Positions 1 to 8,493 of a stretch of 36,096 bases of DNA are shown one piece after another. Origin of the DNA: an uncultured Eubacteriales bacterium. Its GTDB lineage: Bacteria; Bacillota; Clostridia; Oscillospirales; Oscillospiraceae. The notes below the pieces were generated by a model. That model saw nothing but the letters and a program-made list of their open reading frames with translations, had not been told where the DNA came from and ran no database searches. The stretch is taken from the NCBI GenBank assembly GCA_958402445.1, contig CATXTO010000020.1, positions 1 to 36,096 of the forward strand, written 5' to 3'. How positions within the stretch are numbered: position 1 is the stretch's first letter; each line of letters begins with the position of its first letter. A program made the position numbers and the translations under genes.

Positions 1-146
1 TTTCCTACATCAAGGGGGCTTTGTCTATTGTCCGTTTTTTCTGGTCCTGTTCAGTTAGGCCAAAGGTCTTTTTTTATTTCTCTATTGGATACTGATTTTT
101 GCATCGGCAGGATAATTGCCTTTGCATTGAAACAATGTCGAGTGAC

Positions 147-2786
147 TTATCGAGGGTTGCGGATCGACGCCTGCGCGGCTGCCAGCCGGGCAATGGGCAC
201 CCGGAAGGGAGAGCAGGATACATAATTCAGGCCCGTGTTGTGGCAGAATTCCACGGAAGCTGGATCGCCGCCGTGTTCGCCGCAGATGCCCAGCTTGATG
301 TCCGGGCGGGTCTGCCGGCCCAGGTCCACGGCCATTTTCACCAGGCGGCCCACGCCGGTTTGGTCCAGGTGCGCGAAGGGATCGAACTCATAGATTTTCT
401 TGTCATAGTAGGACTCCAGGAACTTCCCGGCGTCGTCCCGGCTGAAGCCGAAGGTCATCTGGGTCAGGTCGTTGGTACCGAAGGAGAAGAATTCCGCCTC
501 CCGGGCGATTTCATCGGCGGTAAGCGCCGCTCTGGGAATCTCAATCATGGTGCCCACCTGATACCGCATGGAAACGCCGGCGTCGGCAATGAGCTTATCA
601 GCGGTTTTTACCACCACATCCTTGACGACCTTCAGTTCCCGGACCTCCCCCACCAAGGGGATCATGATTTCCGGCTCAATGTGGTACTCGGGATGCTCCC
701 GCATCACGTTGATGGCCGCGTTAATAACCGCCGTAGTTTGCATGGCGGCAATCTCCGGATACGTCACTGCCAGCCGGCAGCCCCGGTGACCCATCATGGG
801 GTTGAACTCGTGCAGGGAGGCGATGATGTCCTTCAGCTCCTCCACGGACAGGTGGAGCTCCCCGGCGATCTCCGCGATATCCTCCTCCTTGGTGGGTAGG
901 AACTCGTGCAGCGGGGGATCCAGGAACCGGATGGTCATGGGCCTGCCTTGAAGCTCCTTGTACATGGCCTCAAAATCGCTCTGCTGATAGGGCAGAATCT
1001 TGGCTAGGGCGGCCTCCCGGGCCTGGGTGGTCTTGGCTACGATCATCTCCCGCATGGCCTTGATCCGGCTGGCCTCAAAGAACATATGCTCCGTCCGGCA
1101 CAGGCCGATGCCCTCCGCGCCGAACCGTACCGCCTGGGCGGTATCCTTGGGCGTGTCGGCGTTGGTCCGAACCTTCAGCGTCCGGACGTCGTCCGCCCAC
1201 TTCATAAACCGCTCAAAATTGCCGGAGATGGTGGCCTCCACCGTGGGGAGCGCCTCGCCATAAATATAACCTGTGGAGCCATCAATAGAGATCCAGTCCC
1301 CTTCCTGGAAGGTACGGCCGGACAGGGCAAAGGTCTTGTCCTCCTCGCGGACGGTGATATCGCCGCATCCGGAGACGCAGCAGGTACCCATGCCCCGGGC
1401 CACCACGGCCGCGTGTGAGGTCATGCCGCCACGGACCGTCAGGATGCCCTGGGCCGCGGCCATACCCTCAATATCCTCCGGGCTGGTCTCCAGCCGGACC
1501 AAAATGATCTTCTCTCCCCGATCTGCCCAGGCCTTGGCATCGTCGGCGGTGAAAACCACCCTGCCGCAAGCGGCGCCGGGAGAGGCCGCCAGGCCCTTGC
1601 CAATGGCCGCCGCCGCTTTCAGGGCCGCCGGGTCAAACTGGGGATGCAGCAGCGCGTCCAGTTGCTTCGGTTCCACCCGCATCACGGCCTCCCGCTGGGT
1701 GATCATGCCCTCGTCCACCAGGTCGACCGCGACCTTCAGGGCAGCGGCGGCGGTGCGCTTACCATTCCGCGTTTGAAGCATATAGAGCTTCCCGTTTTCA
1801 ATGGTGAACTCCATGTCCTGCATATCCCGATAGTGATTCTCCAGCTTCTGGGCAATGGCCACAAACTGCTGGTAAACCTCAGGCATATCCTCCTGAAGCT
1901 TCTCAATCTTGCTGGGCGTCCGGATCCCGGCCACCACATCCTCGCCCTGGGCATTAATCAGGTACTCTCCAAACAGCACTCTCTCGCCGGTGGCGGGATC
2001 CCTGGTAAAGGCCACGCCGGTGCCGGAATTTTCGTTCAGGTTGCCGAAAACCATAGGCTGCACGTTGACGGCAGTGCCCCAGGAATAAGGGATGTCGTTC
2101 ATCCGACGGTACACGTTGGCCCGGGGGTTGTCCCAGGAGCGGAACACCGCCTTGATGGCCTCCAGCAGTTGAACCCTGGGGTCGGAGGGGAATTCCTCCC
2201 CCTTCTCCTGGCGGTAGAAGTCCTTAAACAGCGCCACCAGGCGCTTCATATCCTCCTTGTCCAGGTCGATGTCGTCCCGGATCCCCTTCTCCGCCTTCAC
2301 TTCGTCGATGATGACCTCGAACCGCTTCTTGCTCAGCTCCATGACCACATCGGAGAACATCTGGATGAAGCGCCGATAGGAGTCATAAACAAATCGGGCA
2401 AAGTTATCCGTGGGATTCCCGGCGATCAACCCTGCGGCCACCTCGTCGTTCATGCCCAGGTTCAAAATCGTGTCCATCATGCCGGGCATGGAGGCCCGGG
2501 CGCCGGAGCGCACGGAGACCAACAGGGGCTTGCTGGAATCGCCAAACTTTTTGCCGTTTATTTCTTCAATTTTGGCCAAGGCTTCGTACACCTGGGCCAT
2601 AATCTCATCATTGATGGTTCGGCCGTCCTCATAATATTGGGTGCAGGCTTCCGTCGAGATCGTAAAGCCCTGTGGCACAGGCATTCCCAAATTGGTCATT
2701 TCCGCCAGGTTCGCACCCTTTCCGCCGAGAAGCTCCCGCATGCTGCCGTTGCCCTCAGTGAACAGGTAGACATACTTATGAGACAT
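147..2786 (-). CDS. ppdK: Pyruvate, phosphate dikinase
   Basis: The enzyme interconverts pyruvate + ATP + Pi and PEP + AMP + PPi in the cytoplasm. Anaerobic Firmicutes use it for PPi-linked glycolysis or for PEP supply. At 879 aa it is full length (family about 870-900 aa). The N-terminal ATP-grasp region carries GGKGANLAEM and the SVRSGARASMPGMMDT stretch (about residues 90-106). The swivelling phosphohistidine domain has GGMTSHAAVVARGMG with catalytic His at about residue 458. The C-terminal PEP/pyruvate barrel has GICGEHGGDP with the catalytic Cys at about residue 835. The ATG follows an AAAGGGG ribosome-binding site at good spacing. The gene is monocistronic by appearance: its own promoter lies at 2861-2889, and the upstream gene (noc-like) ends 270 bp away. 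I saw no clear terminator in the 146 bp downstream. Identity is very secure. Confidence 0.98.
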   Translation of the reverse strand: MSHKYVYLFTEGNGSMRELLGGKGANLAEMTNLGMPVPQGFTISTEACTQYYEDGRTINDEIMAQVYEALAKIEEINGKKFGDSSKPLLVSVRSGARASMPGMMDTILNLGMNDEVAAGLIAGNPTDNFARFVYDSYRRFIQMFSDVVMELSKKRFEVIIDEVKAEKGIRDDIDLDKEDMKRLVALFKDFYRQEKGEEFPSDPRVQLLEAIKAVFRSWDNPRANVYRRMNDIPYSWGTAVNVQPMVFGNLNENSGTGVAFTRDPATGERVLFGEYLINAQGEDVVAGIRTPSKIEKLQEDMPEVYQQFVAIAQKLENHYRDMQDMEFTIENGKLYMLQTRNGKRTAAAALKVAVDLVDEGMITQREAVMRVEPKQLDALLHPQFDPAALKAAAAIGKGLAASPGAACGRVVFTADDAKAWADRGEKIILVRLETSPEDIEGMAAAQGILTVRGGMTSHAAVVARGMGTCCVSGCGDITVREEDKTFALSGRTFQEGDWISIDGSTGYIYGEALPTVEATISGNFERFMKWADDVRTLKVRTNADTPKDTAQAVRFGAEGIGLCRTEHMFFEASRIKAMREMIVAKTTQAREAALAKILPYQQSDFEAMYKELQGRPMTIRFLDPPLHEFLPTKEEDIAEIAGELHLSVEELKDIIASLHEFNPMMGHRGCRLAVTYPEIAAMQTTAVINAAINVMREHPEYHIEPEIMIPLVGEVRELKVVKDVVVKTADKLIADAGVSMRYQVGTMIEIPRAALTADEIAREAEFFSFGTNDLTQMTFGFSRDDAGKFLESYYDKKIYEFDPFAHLDQTGVGRLVKMAVDLGRQTRPDIKLGICGEHGGDPASVEFCHNTGLNYVSCSPFRVPIARLAAAQASIRNPR

Positions 2787-2860
2787 AAATTAACCCCTTT
2801 CGTTTTTTTGAGCGGCTGCCGTCCGCCCAATCTTCTTTTTTATACCTCAAGTGACAATTA

Positions 2861-2889
2861 AGTATATCATGATAACCTGGGAAATGCAA
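2861..2889 (-). promoter_or_regulatory. Sigma-A type promoter of ppdK
   Basis: On the minus strand there is a -35 TTGCAT (2884-2889), a 17-nt spacer and a -10 TATACT (2861-2866). This predicts a transcript start near 2854 and a leader of about 70 nt before the ppdK ATG. The call rests on motif match and position only. Confidence 0.6.
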
Positions 2890-3057
2890 CGGATTTTATG
2901 GAAATAATCCGATTTTTGTACGGTTCCTGGGTGATTGTCCGATGTTGTTCCCCATTTCAGACCAATTTCCCCGCTTTCACCATCTGCCGCTCCAAGCCCT
3001 GGATGCGGGCAAAGTCTCTGGTCCGTTCCCCCTTTGTTCAAAATGCTATAAAATGGC

Positions 3058-3831
3058 TCAGCATGCGCGCTTCGGAATGGTGATGGTGAGCACAATCTCC
3101 CGTTCCGTCTCCTGCTGCTGGCTCACGGCGGCTATTCCGGCGCTTTGAATCATGGCCAGGCTTTGGTTCAAGTGGTTGAGAAATCCCCGCACGTCCGGCG
3201 CCTTTTGCTCCCGCCGCGCAGGCTGGCTTTCTGCGGTCAACTGCTCCAGATACGCCTCGGTTTTTGCTACGGTCAGCTCCCGCTCCACAATCACCTGAAT
3301 GACCGCCAGCTTGTCCTCCTCCCGCGTCAGCTTCAGCAGGGCCCTGGCGTGCCGCTCGGACAGGCCAGCCTGTCGAATGGCGTCTAATACCGCCGTACTG
3401 TGCCGCAGTAGACGCAGCTTATTGGCCACGGCGGACTGGCTCTTTCCCACCCGCAGCGCGGCCTGCTCCTGGGACAGGCCGTACAACTGCATGAGCCTGG
3501 ACAGGCCCTGCGCCTCCTCAATAAAATCCAAATCCCTGCGCTGGAGATTTTCCACCAGGGCCGCCATCCCCGACTGGCTCTCATCCATGGCCATGAGCAG
3601 GCAGGGTACCTCCTCCAGGCCTGCAATCCTCGCCGCCCGAAGCCGGCGCTCCCCCGCAATGAGCTCGTAGGCCGTCCCCACGCGCCGCACCGACAGGGGC
3701 TGTAAAATTCCATGCTGCAGGATGCTGGATGCCAGCTCCTGCAGTCCAGTTTGGTCAAATACCCGCCGGGGCTGGCCCGGATTCGGGCGAATTGAACGGA
3801 CGGGCAGAAATACCACCCGACCGGTTTCCAT
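3058..3831 (-). CDS. noc: Nucleoid occlusion protein Noc-like (ParB/Spo0J family)
   Basis: A ParB-family CTPase/DNA-binding protein of about 257 aa from this start. The ParB N-terminal domain shows RPNPGQPRRVF, then GERRLRAARIAGLEEVPC (the nucleotide-binding GERR box) and ALVENLQRRDLDFIEEA. The helix-turn-helix follows as LSQEQAALRVGKSQSAVANKLRLL, then LSERHARALLKL. GKSQSAVANKLRLL with ERHARAL is the Noc-type rather than the Spo0J-type signature, so a role in keeping division septa off the nucleoid is more likely than parS-based segregation. A Noc-binding-site-like palindrome lies about 110 bp upstream, which supports this. The frame stays open upstream. ATG at 3831 fits the start of the conserved domain, but TTG at 3858 has the stronger AGGGAGG ribosome site. 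The short N-terminus lacks an obvious amphipathic helix like that of Bacillus Noc. No parA neighbour is present. Confidence 0.87.
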   Translation of the reverse strand: METGRVVFLPVRSIRPNPGQPRRVFDQTGLQELASSILQHGILQPLSVRRVGTAYELIAGERRLRAARIAGLEEVPCLLMAMDESQSGMAALVENLQRRDLDFIEEAQGLSRLMQLYGLSQEQAALRVGKSQSAVANKLRLLRHSTAVLDAIRQAGLSERHARALLKLTREEDKLAVIQVIVERELTVAKTEAYLEQLTAESQPARREQKAPDVRGFLNHLNQSLAMIQSAGIAAVSQQQETEREIVLTITIPKRAC

Positions 3832-3895
3832 ATAGGTCTTCAACTTCCCACACTGCAATGATCTTGCGCCTCCCTTACCGTAGTCTTCACCTCTA

Positions 3896-3901
3896 ATTGT
3901 A
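3896..3901 (-). promoter_or_regulatory. Possible -10 element for noc
   Basis: TACAAT reads on the minus strand about 65 nt upstream of the noc ATG. No good -35 lies at 17 nt, so this is a weak promoter call. It sits between the Noc-binding-like palindrome and the gene. Confidence 0.3.
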
Positions 3902-3938
3902 CCGCCGGGGTACGCAAAATCCCGCGAAAGCCAGGCCC

Positions 3939-3952
3939 CTTTCCCGGGAAAT
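3939..3952. promoter_or_regulatory. Candidate Noc-binding site (NBS)
   Basis: The sequence CTTTCCCGGGAAAT matches 13 of 14 positions of the published Bacillus subtilis NBS consensus ATTTCCCGGGAAAT. It sits about 110 bp upstream of the noc-like start. I found no comparably good copy elsewhere in the window. It may nucleate Noc spreading, contribute to autoregulation, or both; function is inferred. Confidence 0.6.
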
Positions 3953-4190
3953 AGGGCGACGGGTTTCGCCAGGTCCCACCGACAAGCCGGAAAGCTTCCC
4001 GCTAGCGCGCAGAGAAGCCAGCCCTGTCCCGCATTCCGCGCCGCTTTCGACAAAATTCCACACCGTTCAGCCGTTTCATGAGGCCGCCCGCCCGGAGCCA
4101 GGCACCCGGCCTATCCTCATTGGCTCTGCAACGCGCAAATTCTTTTTCATGTTGGTCCCTTTGCCGCGCTGCGCAGACGGCGAAGCAAAA

Positions 4191-4220
4191 CCGCCCGCCC
4201 ACGGCTCCGTGGGCGGGCGG
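4191..4220 (-). terminator. Rho-independent terminator after the M3 peptidase gene
   Basis: A perfect 14-bp GC-rich inverted repeat (CCGCCCGCCCACGG and its complement, 2-nt centre) lies 20 bp beyond the stop codon at 4240. On the minus strand it is followed by TTTTGCTT. It probably ends the FemX/Alr-like/M3 peptidase transcript. The remaining sequence between here and the noc promoter holds no gene I can support. Confidence 0.8.
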
Positions 4221-4239
4221 TCTTTGATCAGCGTGATTT

Positions 4240-5895
4240 TTATTGTGGGACTCTAGCCTCCAGCAGCTCCGCCACCCGGTCCAGCCGTCCGGGCGCAAAG
4301 GGGCTCTCCAGGCCGCTGTCCTCCAGGAATGTTAAAAATGAGACGTCCTCATCCGTCTGTACCAGTTCCTCATAGCGTACCAGGCCGGCTCCCGCCTCCT
4401 CCTGCTCCAGCTGATACAACTGAAACGCCGCGTCGTTGGAAACCACATAGCTGATGACATAAAACGGGCTGGTGTAAAAGTGGGTGATACTCACCCACTC
4501 CATGGTGTCCCAGCCGGGAGTATCGAATCCGTAGCGGCGGCCCGTCGCCTCGTAAAGCGCGCGCAGCGACTCCACGCTGAGTTCCTCGTCGGGCAGCGCG
4601 TAGGCCTGCCGCTCAAAGCTGTAATACGCCGCTTGCTCCACATAAACGCTGAGGCTATCCGCCATCTTCAGCCGGGTGACCAGCTCTACATCCTGAGTGG
4701 TCGGCCTCTGGGCATAGCATAGCGATAGGTACTCCATCCCTTGGGAGAAAAACTCAGCCACATCTGTGGACGCATAGCTGCCGCCGCAGGCGTAATCGTT
4801 GACAAAGTGCCCGAATTCATGGGCAAAACTCAGCAGGTCGGTCACATCTCCATATGGATTCACAAACACGAAGGGCGCCTGAAAATCCGTCAGGTAAATT
4901 TCGAAGGAACCTTCATACTTATGCAGCCCCGGCGCGATGTCATAGAGCTGCCGCTGCTGCATTTCATCCCAGGCCGTCTGGGCCAGCCCGCCCATTTGCT
5001 CCGCCGCAGAAGAGAGGTACGCTTCACACTGCGCTTGGCCGTAGGTGCCGTTATAGGCCGTCAGCCAAAATCTAGACTGGCTCATACTACGGTACATGGG
5101 AGCCAGCTTCTCCGCGATCTCCGCGACATAGGCCTCCGCCTGAGCGGGCGTAAAATCCCGGCTGTAATACCAGTCCCAGGCAAAGTCCTCATAGCTGTCA
5201 TAGCCGGCGGCCTCCGCAATCTGCCGGCGGGTCCGGATGAGGTCGACAAACAGCTCCCCCAGCTGCTCCGCCTCCGCCGCGCTGAGGGACTGGCCCGGCG
5301 CGCCTTCCCTCAGCTCCTGCATTTGGGTATAAAACGCGGAGATATCCGTACTCTCCTCCTCCAAACTCTTCGAGAAGGCCTCATTCCAAACCGTAGGCGT
5401 ATCCTCGCCATAGCCGGCAAAGAAGCCTTCGTCAAAATATGAGTCCTCCAGCTCCTTTACAATGGGGGACTTCGCCAGCGCCCGGTAATATGTATCCAGG
5501 CCCTCGTCCACCACTGCGCTTTGGACAGAGCAGTAGTTGAATTCCTCCTGATAAAAGGGGTCTGACAAATCCAAGCTGTACCGGATGTCCGCCAAATTTT
5601 TCATGGTGTAAAAGGTGTCATAGGCGGCATAAATTTCCCAGGTTTGATCCAGCATCTGGTCCACGCTCCGGCTGGTGGCCGCCAGCTGGCAGCTCTCATC
5701 CACCAGCCTCTGGTAGGCGTCCAAATCCGGCCGGGTGTACTCCATCTCAGAAAAAGCGTCTTTGGGCGCAGCGCGCTCCAGTCCCTTGCGCAGAATCGCC
5801 ATCAGGTTATACTCTGCGAAGGACTCGCAGCCGGGCAGCAGCAGCGCAGCCACCAAAAGCAGCGCGACAACACTCCAGTACCATCGTTTTTTCAT
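4240..5895 (-). CDS. M3-family zinc metallopeptidase lipoprotein
   Basis: A secreted, lipid-anchored oligoendopeptidase-like protein of 551 aa. The chosen ATG (5895) follows AAGGGAG at 7 nt; an upstream in-frame ATG at 5919 lacks a good site. The N-terminus MKKRWYWSVVALLLVAALLLPGC is a typical lipoprotein signal with lipobox LLPGC, the lipidated Cys being residue 23. The zinc site HEFGH lies at about residues 359-363, followed about 25 residues later by the Glu-bearing helix VAEFFSQGMEYL, as in M3 peptidases (thimet/oligoendopeptidase F clan). It should cleave short peptides at the outer face of the membrane. It lies 62 bp downstream of the alanine-racemase-like gene and probably shares its transcript. 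A terminator follows directly. The substrate is unknown; recycling or trimming of wall-derived or nutrient peptides is possible. Confidence 0.87.
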   Translation of the reverse strand: MKKRWYWSVVALLLVAALLLPGCESFAEYNLMAILRKGLERAAPKDAFSEMEYTRPDLDAYQRLVDESCQLAATSRSVDQMLDQTWEIYAAYDTFYTMKNLADIRYSLDLSDPFYQEEFNYCSVQSAVVDEGLDTYYRALAKSPIVKELEDSYFDEGFFAGYGEDTPTVWNEAFSKSLEEESTDISAFYTQMQELREGAPGQSLSAAEAEQLGELFVDLIRTRRQIAEAAGYDSYEDFAWDWYYSRDFTPAQAEAYVAEIAEKLAPMYRSMSQSRFWLTAYNGTYGQAQCEAYLSSAAEQMGGLAQTAWDEMQQRQLYDIAPGLHKYEGSFEIYLTDFQAPFVFVNPYGDVTDLLSFAHEFGHFVNDYACGGSYASTDVAEFFSQGMEYLSLCYAQRPTTQDVELVTRLKMADSLSVYVEQAAYYSFERQAYALPDEELSVESLRALYEATGRRYGFDTPGWDTMEWVSITHFYTSPFYVISYVVSNDAAFQLYQLEQEEAGAGLVRYEELVQTDEDVSFLTFLEDSGLESPFAPGRLDRVAELLEARVPQ

Positions 5896-5957
5896 TTTAG
5901 CGCTCCCTTTCATTCTCATTGGCGCGATGCGCCTCGCCCTGCCCGATTCCCACGCCC

Positions 5958-7046
5958 TCAGCGGTAAACCACTTCCATCCCCTTCAAATCCAGCGGATTG
6001 ATCTGCAAAATCACCGGGTCTCCCAACTGGCAGGACACGGCGCTCACGTCCACCGCCAGGTTAACCATCCCCACGTGCCCCAGTACCCGGCAGGACCTTC
6101 CTCCAATTTGGACCCATAGGGCTTTCCGTTGGAGCAGATACTTGACGTAGCGCCCTATCCCCCGCAGACAATCCTGGAATCGGTAGACGTCATAGCCGCG
6201 CTCTACGGAAAAACCATGAAAATAGCCCACGCCTACTATGGCGACTCTGGTTTCCCGCTTGAGTTTGCAGTCCCCTCCATAGCCCACGTTATGTCCCTTG
6301 GGCAGCGTCCGCAGCTCCTCAACGGTGGCCTCCGCCCACCCGATGCGGTGCAGGCCGGCCCTGCCTCCGGTGTGCACCCGACCCAGCAGGGTAGAGCCAA
6401 GACGCACCGCGTCGCAGTGCATCTCCGGGTACTTCCAGAAGGCGATGGAATTGCAGCAATGCACCATCCCGGTCTCGTACCCCGCGGCGCGAATGCGATC
6501 GACAGCCTGCAAAAACAGGCTGAATTGGGCCGTCGTCCGTTTCCGGTTACCCGCCGTGTGAAAATGGGTATAAACCCCGGAGATGGCCACATGCGACAGC
6601 CGTTCATAAAGAGAGATCGCTTGCTCCATCTCCTCCGGCAGAAAACCGTAGCGGCCCATGCCGGTGTCAATTTTTAGATGGGCTTCGGCCACCGTTGCGC
6701 GCCGCTCCGCCGCCGCTTCCATCGCCATGGCGTCCGCCCAGGAGCCGATGGTCAAAATCACGTTGAGATCCAGCAGCGCGTCCAGCTCCTCCATTTCGCT
6801 GACCCCGCGGAGCATCAGGATGGGATTCTCAGAAAACCCGGCTTCCCGCAGCCCCCGTGCCTCCTGCAGCTCCGTCACGGCGAAGTGGTCGATCCCATGG
6901 GCCGCCAAAAGCCGCGCCAGAGGGACGGTCCCCAGACCATAGCCGTTTCCTTTGAGTACGCCCCAAATCAGGGCCTTGCCGGCCTTTCGCTGCAAAATTC
7001 GTAAATTTTGCTCCAAATCCGCTTTTTCCACTATATATGCCTTCAT
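5958..7046 (-). CDS. Alanine racemase family protein, divergent
   Basis: A PLP fold-type III racemase of 362 aa, slightly shorter than typical Alr. The PLP-lysine motif appears as VLKGNGYGLG (near residue 32), and the barrel continues with HLKIDTGMGRYGF, GVYTHFHTAGN and CNSIAFWKYPEMHCDAVRLGSTLLG. The C-terminal domain retains VGYGGDCKLKRETRVAIVGVGYFHGF. The second catalytic Tyr is therefore kept, but GYFHGF replaces the usual GYADG(Y/W), and GHVGMVNLAVDVS replaces the usual CMDQ-type segment. The start has GGAGG at 7 nt. The gene is 16 bp downstream of a FemX-like gene, so it may supply an amino acid for peptidoglycan cross-bridge or stem formation. It could be ordinary Alr, a paralog, or a racemase for another amino acid such as serine. 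The family is clear; the substrate is open. Confidence 0.85.
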   Translation of the reverse strand: MKAYIVEKADLEQNLRILQRKAGKALIWGVLKGNGYGLGTVPLARLLAAHGIDHFAVTELQEARGLREAGFSENPILMLRGVSEMEELDALLDLNVILTIGSWADAMAMEAAAERRATVAEAHLKIDTGMGRYGFLPEEMEQAISLYERLSHVAISGVYTHFHTAGNRKRTTAQFSLFLQAVDRIRAAGYETGMVHCCNSIAFWKYPEMHCDAVRLGSTLLGRVHTGGRAGLHRIGWAEATVEELRTLPKGHNVGYGGDCKLKRETRVAIVGVGYFHGFSVERGYDVYRFQDCLRGIGRYVKYLLQRKALWVQIGGRSCRVLGHVGMVNLAVDVSAVSCQLGDPVILQINPLDLKGMEVVYR

Positions 7047-7062
7047 TTTCAGCCTCCAGCCC

Positions 7063-8148
7063 TCAGTCCGCCGGCTGGCCCTGGGGCGTATGATCCCGGT
7101 TTTCCCGTCTATATTTTAAAACGTTGCGGTGCTGGTAAAGTCGGGTGGCCTTGTTGATAAGCTGATAAAAGAACGGTCTGAGTACCAGGTCCATCTCTCC
7201 AATAAATTCCGTAAAGTCCCCGTTGAATCCCTTTTTAAACTTGTACAGCCCATACAGCGGGTTGTCCTCGGACAGGTCCCCGGACACGCCACGAAAATCG
7301 TAGATTCGGCAATGCTTTTCCACAGCCCATTGAATCATGTTCCATTGCAACAAATAGTTGGGCATCAGGTTTCGATGCTCGTTGGAGCTGGCGCCGTACA
7401 GGTACCACACCTTATCGCCGTACCAAATGGCCAGGGTTCCCGCTATCGGCTGCCCCTCATAAAACGCCATATACAGCCTGGCGTGCTCCCCCAGATTTTG
7501 CAGCAAGCTGGAAAAATAGGCCTCGTTTCTCGTGACAAAATTGTCCCGCATGCCGGTTTCTATCATGATACGGGTGAAATCTGGCACCATTTCCTGACCG
7601 CAAACCCGGACTTCAACGCCCTTTCGCCCGGCCAGACGAATGTTATAACGGGTTTTCTGGGAGAAGGAGGCCAGCATTTCCTCCTGCGTCCTTCCGGCGA
7701 GCCGCAGGCGAAATACAAACCGGGGCTGAATTCCCTCGAAATTTTTGCCCTCCTGCATGCAGCGGAATCCAAAGGACTCCAGCATAGCCTGAAACGTCTG
7801 ATTCTCGCTGGGAACATCCGGGTCTATCTTAATCACATAGCCGTGATACGTCTTGGCCAACGCTCTGGCCCCCTCCATGAGCTGGGCAAAGGTCTCCCGG
7901 TCGTCCAGGTCGCATACCGGCCCCCGGCAGGCGTAAAGCATGGATACCCCAAAAATCGGCGCTTTCCGGATTAAAAAGGCAAGGGAGCCCCGGATTTTCC
8001 CATCCTCCCCCCGGACCGCCACCGCCCGCCAGAGCCAGGCGGACTTTTGCTTGCCCCATAGACTGGACTGGGCGAAATGGCCCTTGGGATGAGAGGAAAT
8101 GAACGCCTCGTACTCTTCCAATGTTTCATTTGTAATCAGCTCGTACAT
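7063..8148 (-). CDS. FemABX-type peptidoglycan bridge aminoacyltransferase
   Basis: A 361-aa protein of the FemA/FemX/MurM family, which transfers an amino acid from aminoacyl-tRNA to the lipid II stem peptide at the cytoplasmic membrane face. Family marks include GHFAQSSLWGKQK near the N-terminus, FSQKTRYNIRLAGRKGVEVR, the second GNAT-like half with YLYGASSNEHRNLMPNYLLQ, and the C-terminal block GLYKFKKGFNGDFTEFIGEMDL, typical of FemX-like enzymes. The start is taken as ATG 8148 with GGAG about 8 nt upstream; a GTG one codon earlier is possible. The gene is first in an apparent operon with the racemase-like and M3 lipoprotein genes. The added amino acid (Gly, Ala, Ser or another) cannot be read from sequence. 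Confidence 0.9.
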   Translation of the reverse strand: MYELITNETLEEYEAFISSHPKGHFAQSSLWGKQKSAWLWRAVAVRGEDGKIRGSLAFLIRKAPIFGVSMLYACRGPVCDLDDRETFAQLMEGARALAKTYHGYVIKIDPDVPSENQTFQAMLESFGFRCMQEGKNFEGIQPRFVFRLRLAGRTQEEMLASFSQKTRYNIRLAGRKGVEVRVCGQEMVPDFTRIMIETGMRDNFVTRNEAYFSSLLQNLGEHARLYMAFYEGQPIAGTLAIWYGDKVWYLYGASSNEHRNLMPNYLLQWNMIQWAVEKHCRIYDFRGVSGDLSEDNPLYGLYKFKKGFNGDFTEFIGEMDLVLRPFFYQLINKATRLYQHRNVLKYRRENRDHTPQGQPAD

Positions 8149-8209
8149 CACAATGCTCCGCTTTCCTATAAAGTCATAGTCAATCCGCAGTCAAAAAATG
8201 CTAAGAATT

Positions 8210-8238
8210 ATATTACCATATGGCTTTTTCTTATGCAA
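8210..8238 (-). promoter_or_regulatory. Promoter of the femX-like operon
   Basis: On the minus strand: -35 TTGCAT (8233-8238), 17-nt spacer, -10 TAATAT (8210-8215), giving a leader of about 55 nt. The rest of the gap up to the hairpin at 8439 shows nothing I can name. Confidence 0.5.
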
Positions 8239-8438
8239 CCGTTTTTGTCGTTCCGGAGCGTTTGTCCATAGCATGCGCTGGATATCGGCTTCCCATCCCG
8301 CCGCAGGAAGCTGGCGGCTCAGTGAAAAAAGGAGGGCCTGCCGCAAAGCTTTCGCTTTCGCTGCAAGCCCTATCTTACCGTGTTCGATCACCCTTTTATG
8401 ATTTCTCGGTATCCGGCAAAGCCGAAAACCCTCAAATT

Positions 8439-8472
8439 GGACCCCACGAAGCCGGCGGGCTTCGTGGGGTCC
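8439..8472 (-). terminator. Hairpin terminator of the ABC transporter operon
   Basis: A perfect 15-bp stem (GGACCCCACGAAGCC with its complement) and a 4-nt GGCG loop lie about 20 bp beyond the permease stop codon. The minus-strand tail AATTTGAGGG is only weakly U-rich, so termination may be partial. Confidence 0.6.
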
Positions 8473-8493
8473 GGGCGTTCAATGGAGCGGCGA

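Noticed and set aside
1644..2861. Long plus-strand open frame of about 405 aa opposite ppdK
   Set aside because: It is a shadow of the high-GC ppdK gene on the other strand, with no family features and a composition typical of antisense frames.
3832..4053. 74-residue N-terminal extension of the noc-like protein
   Set aside because: It covers the Noc-binding palindrome and promoter-like region, has no ribosome site at its ATG and does not match the ParB family start.
4076..4150. 24-aa minus-strand mini-gene with an AAAGGGA site
   Set aside because: It is short, without conservation evidence, lies in a region after a strong terminator, and could be chance.
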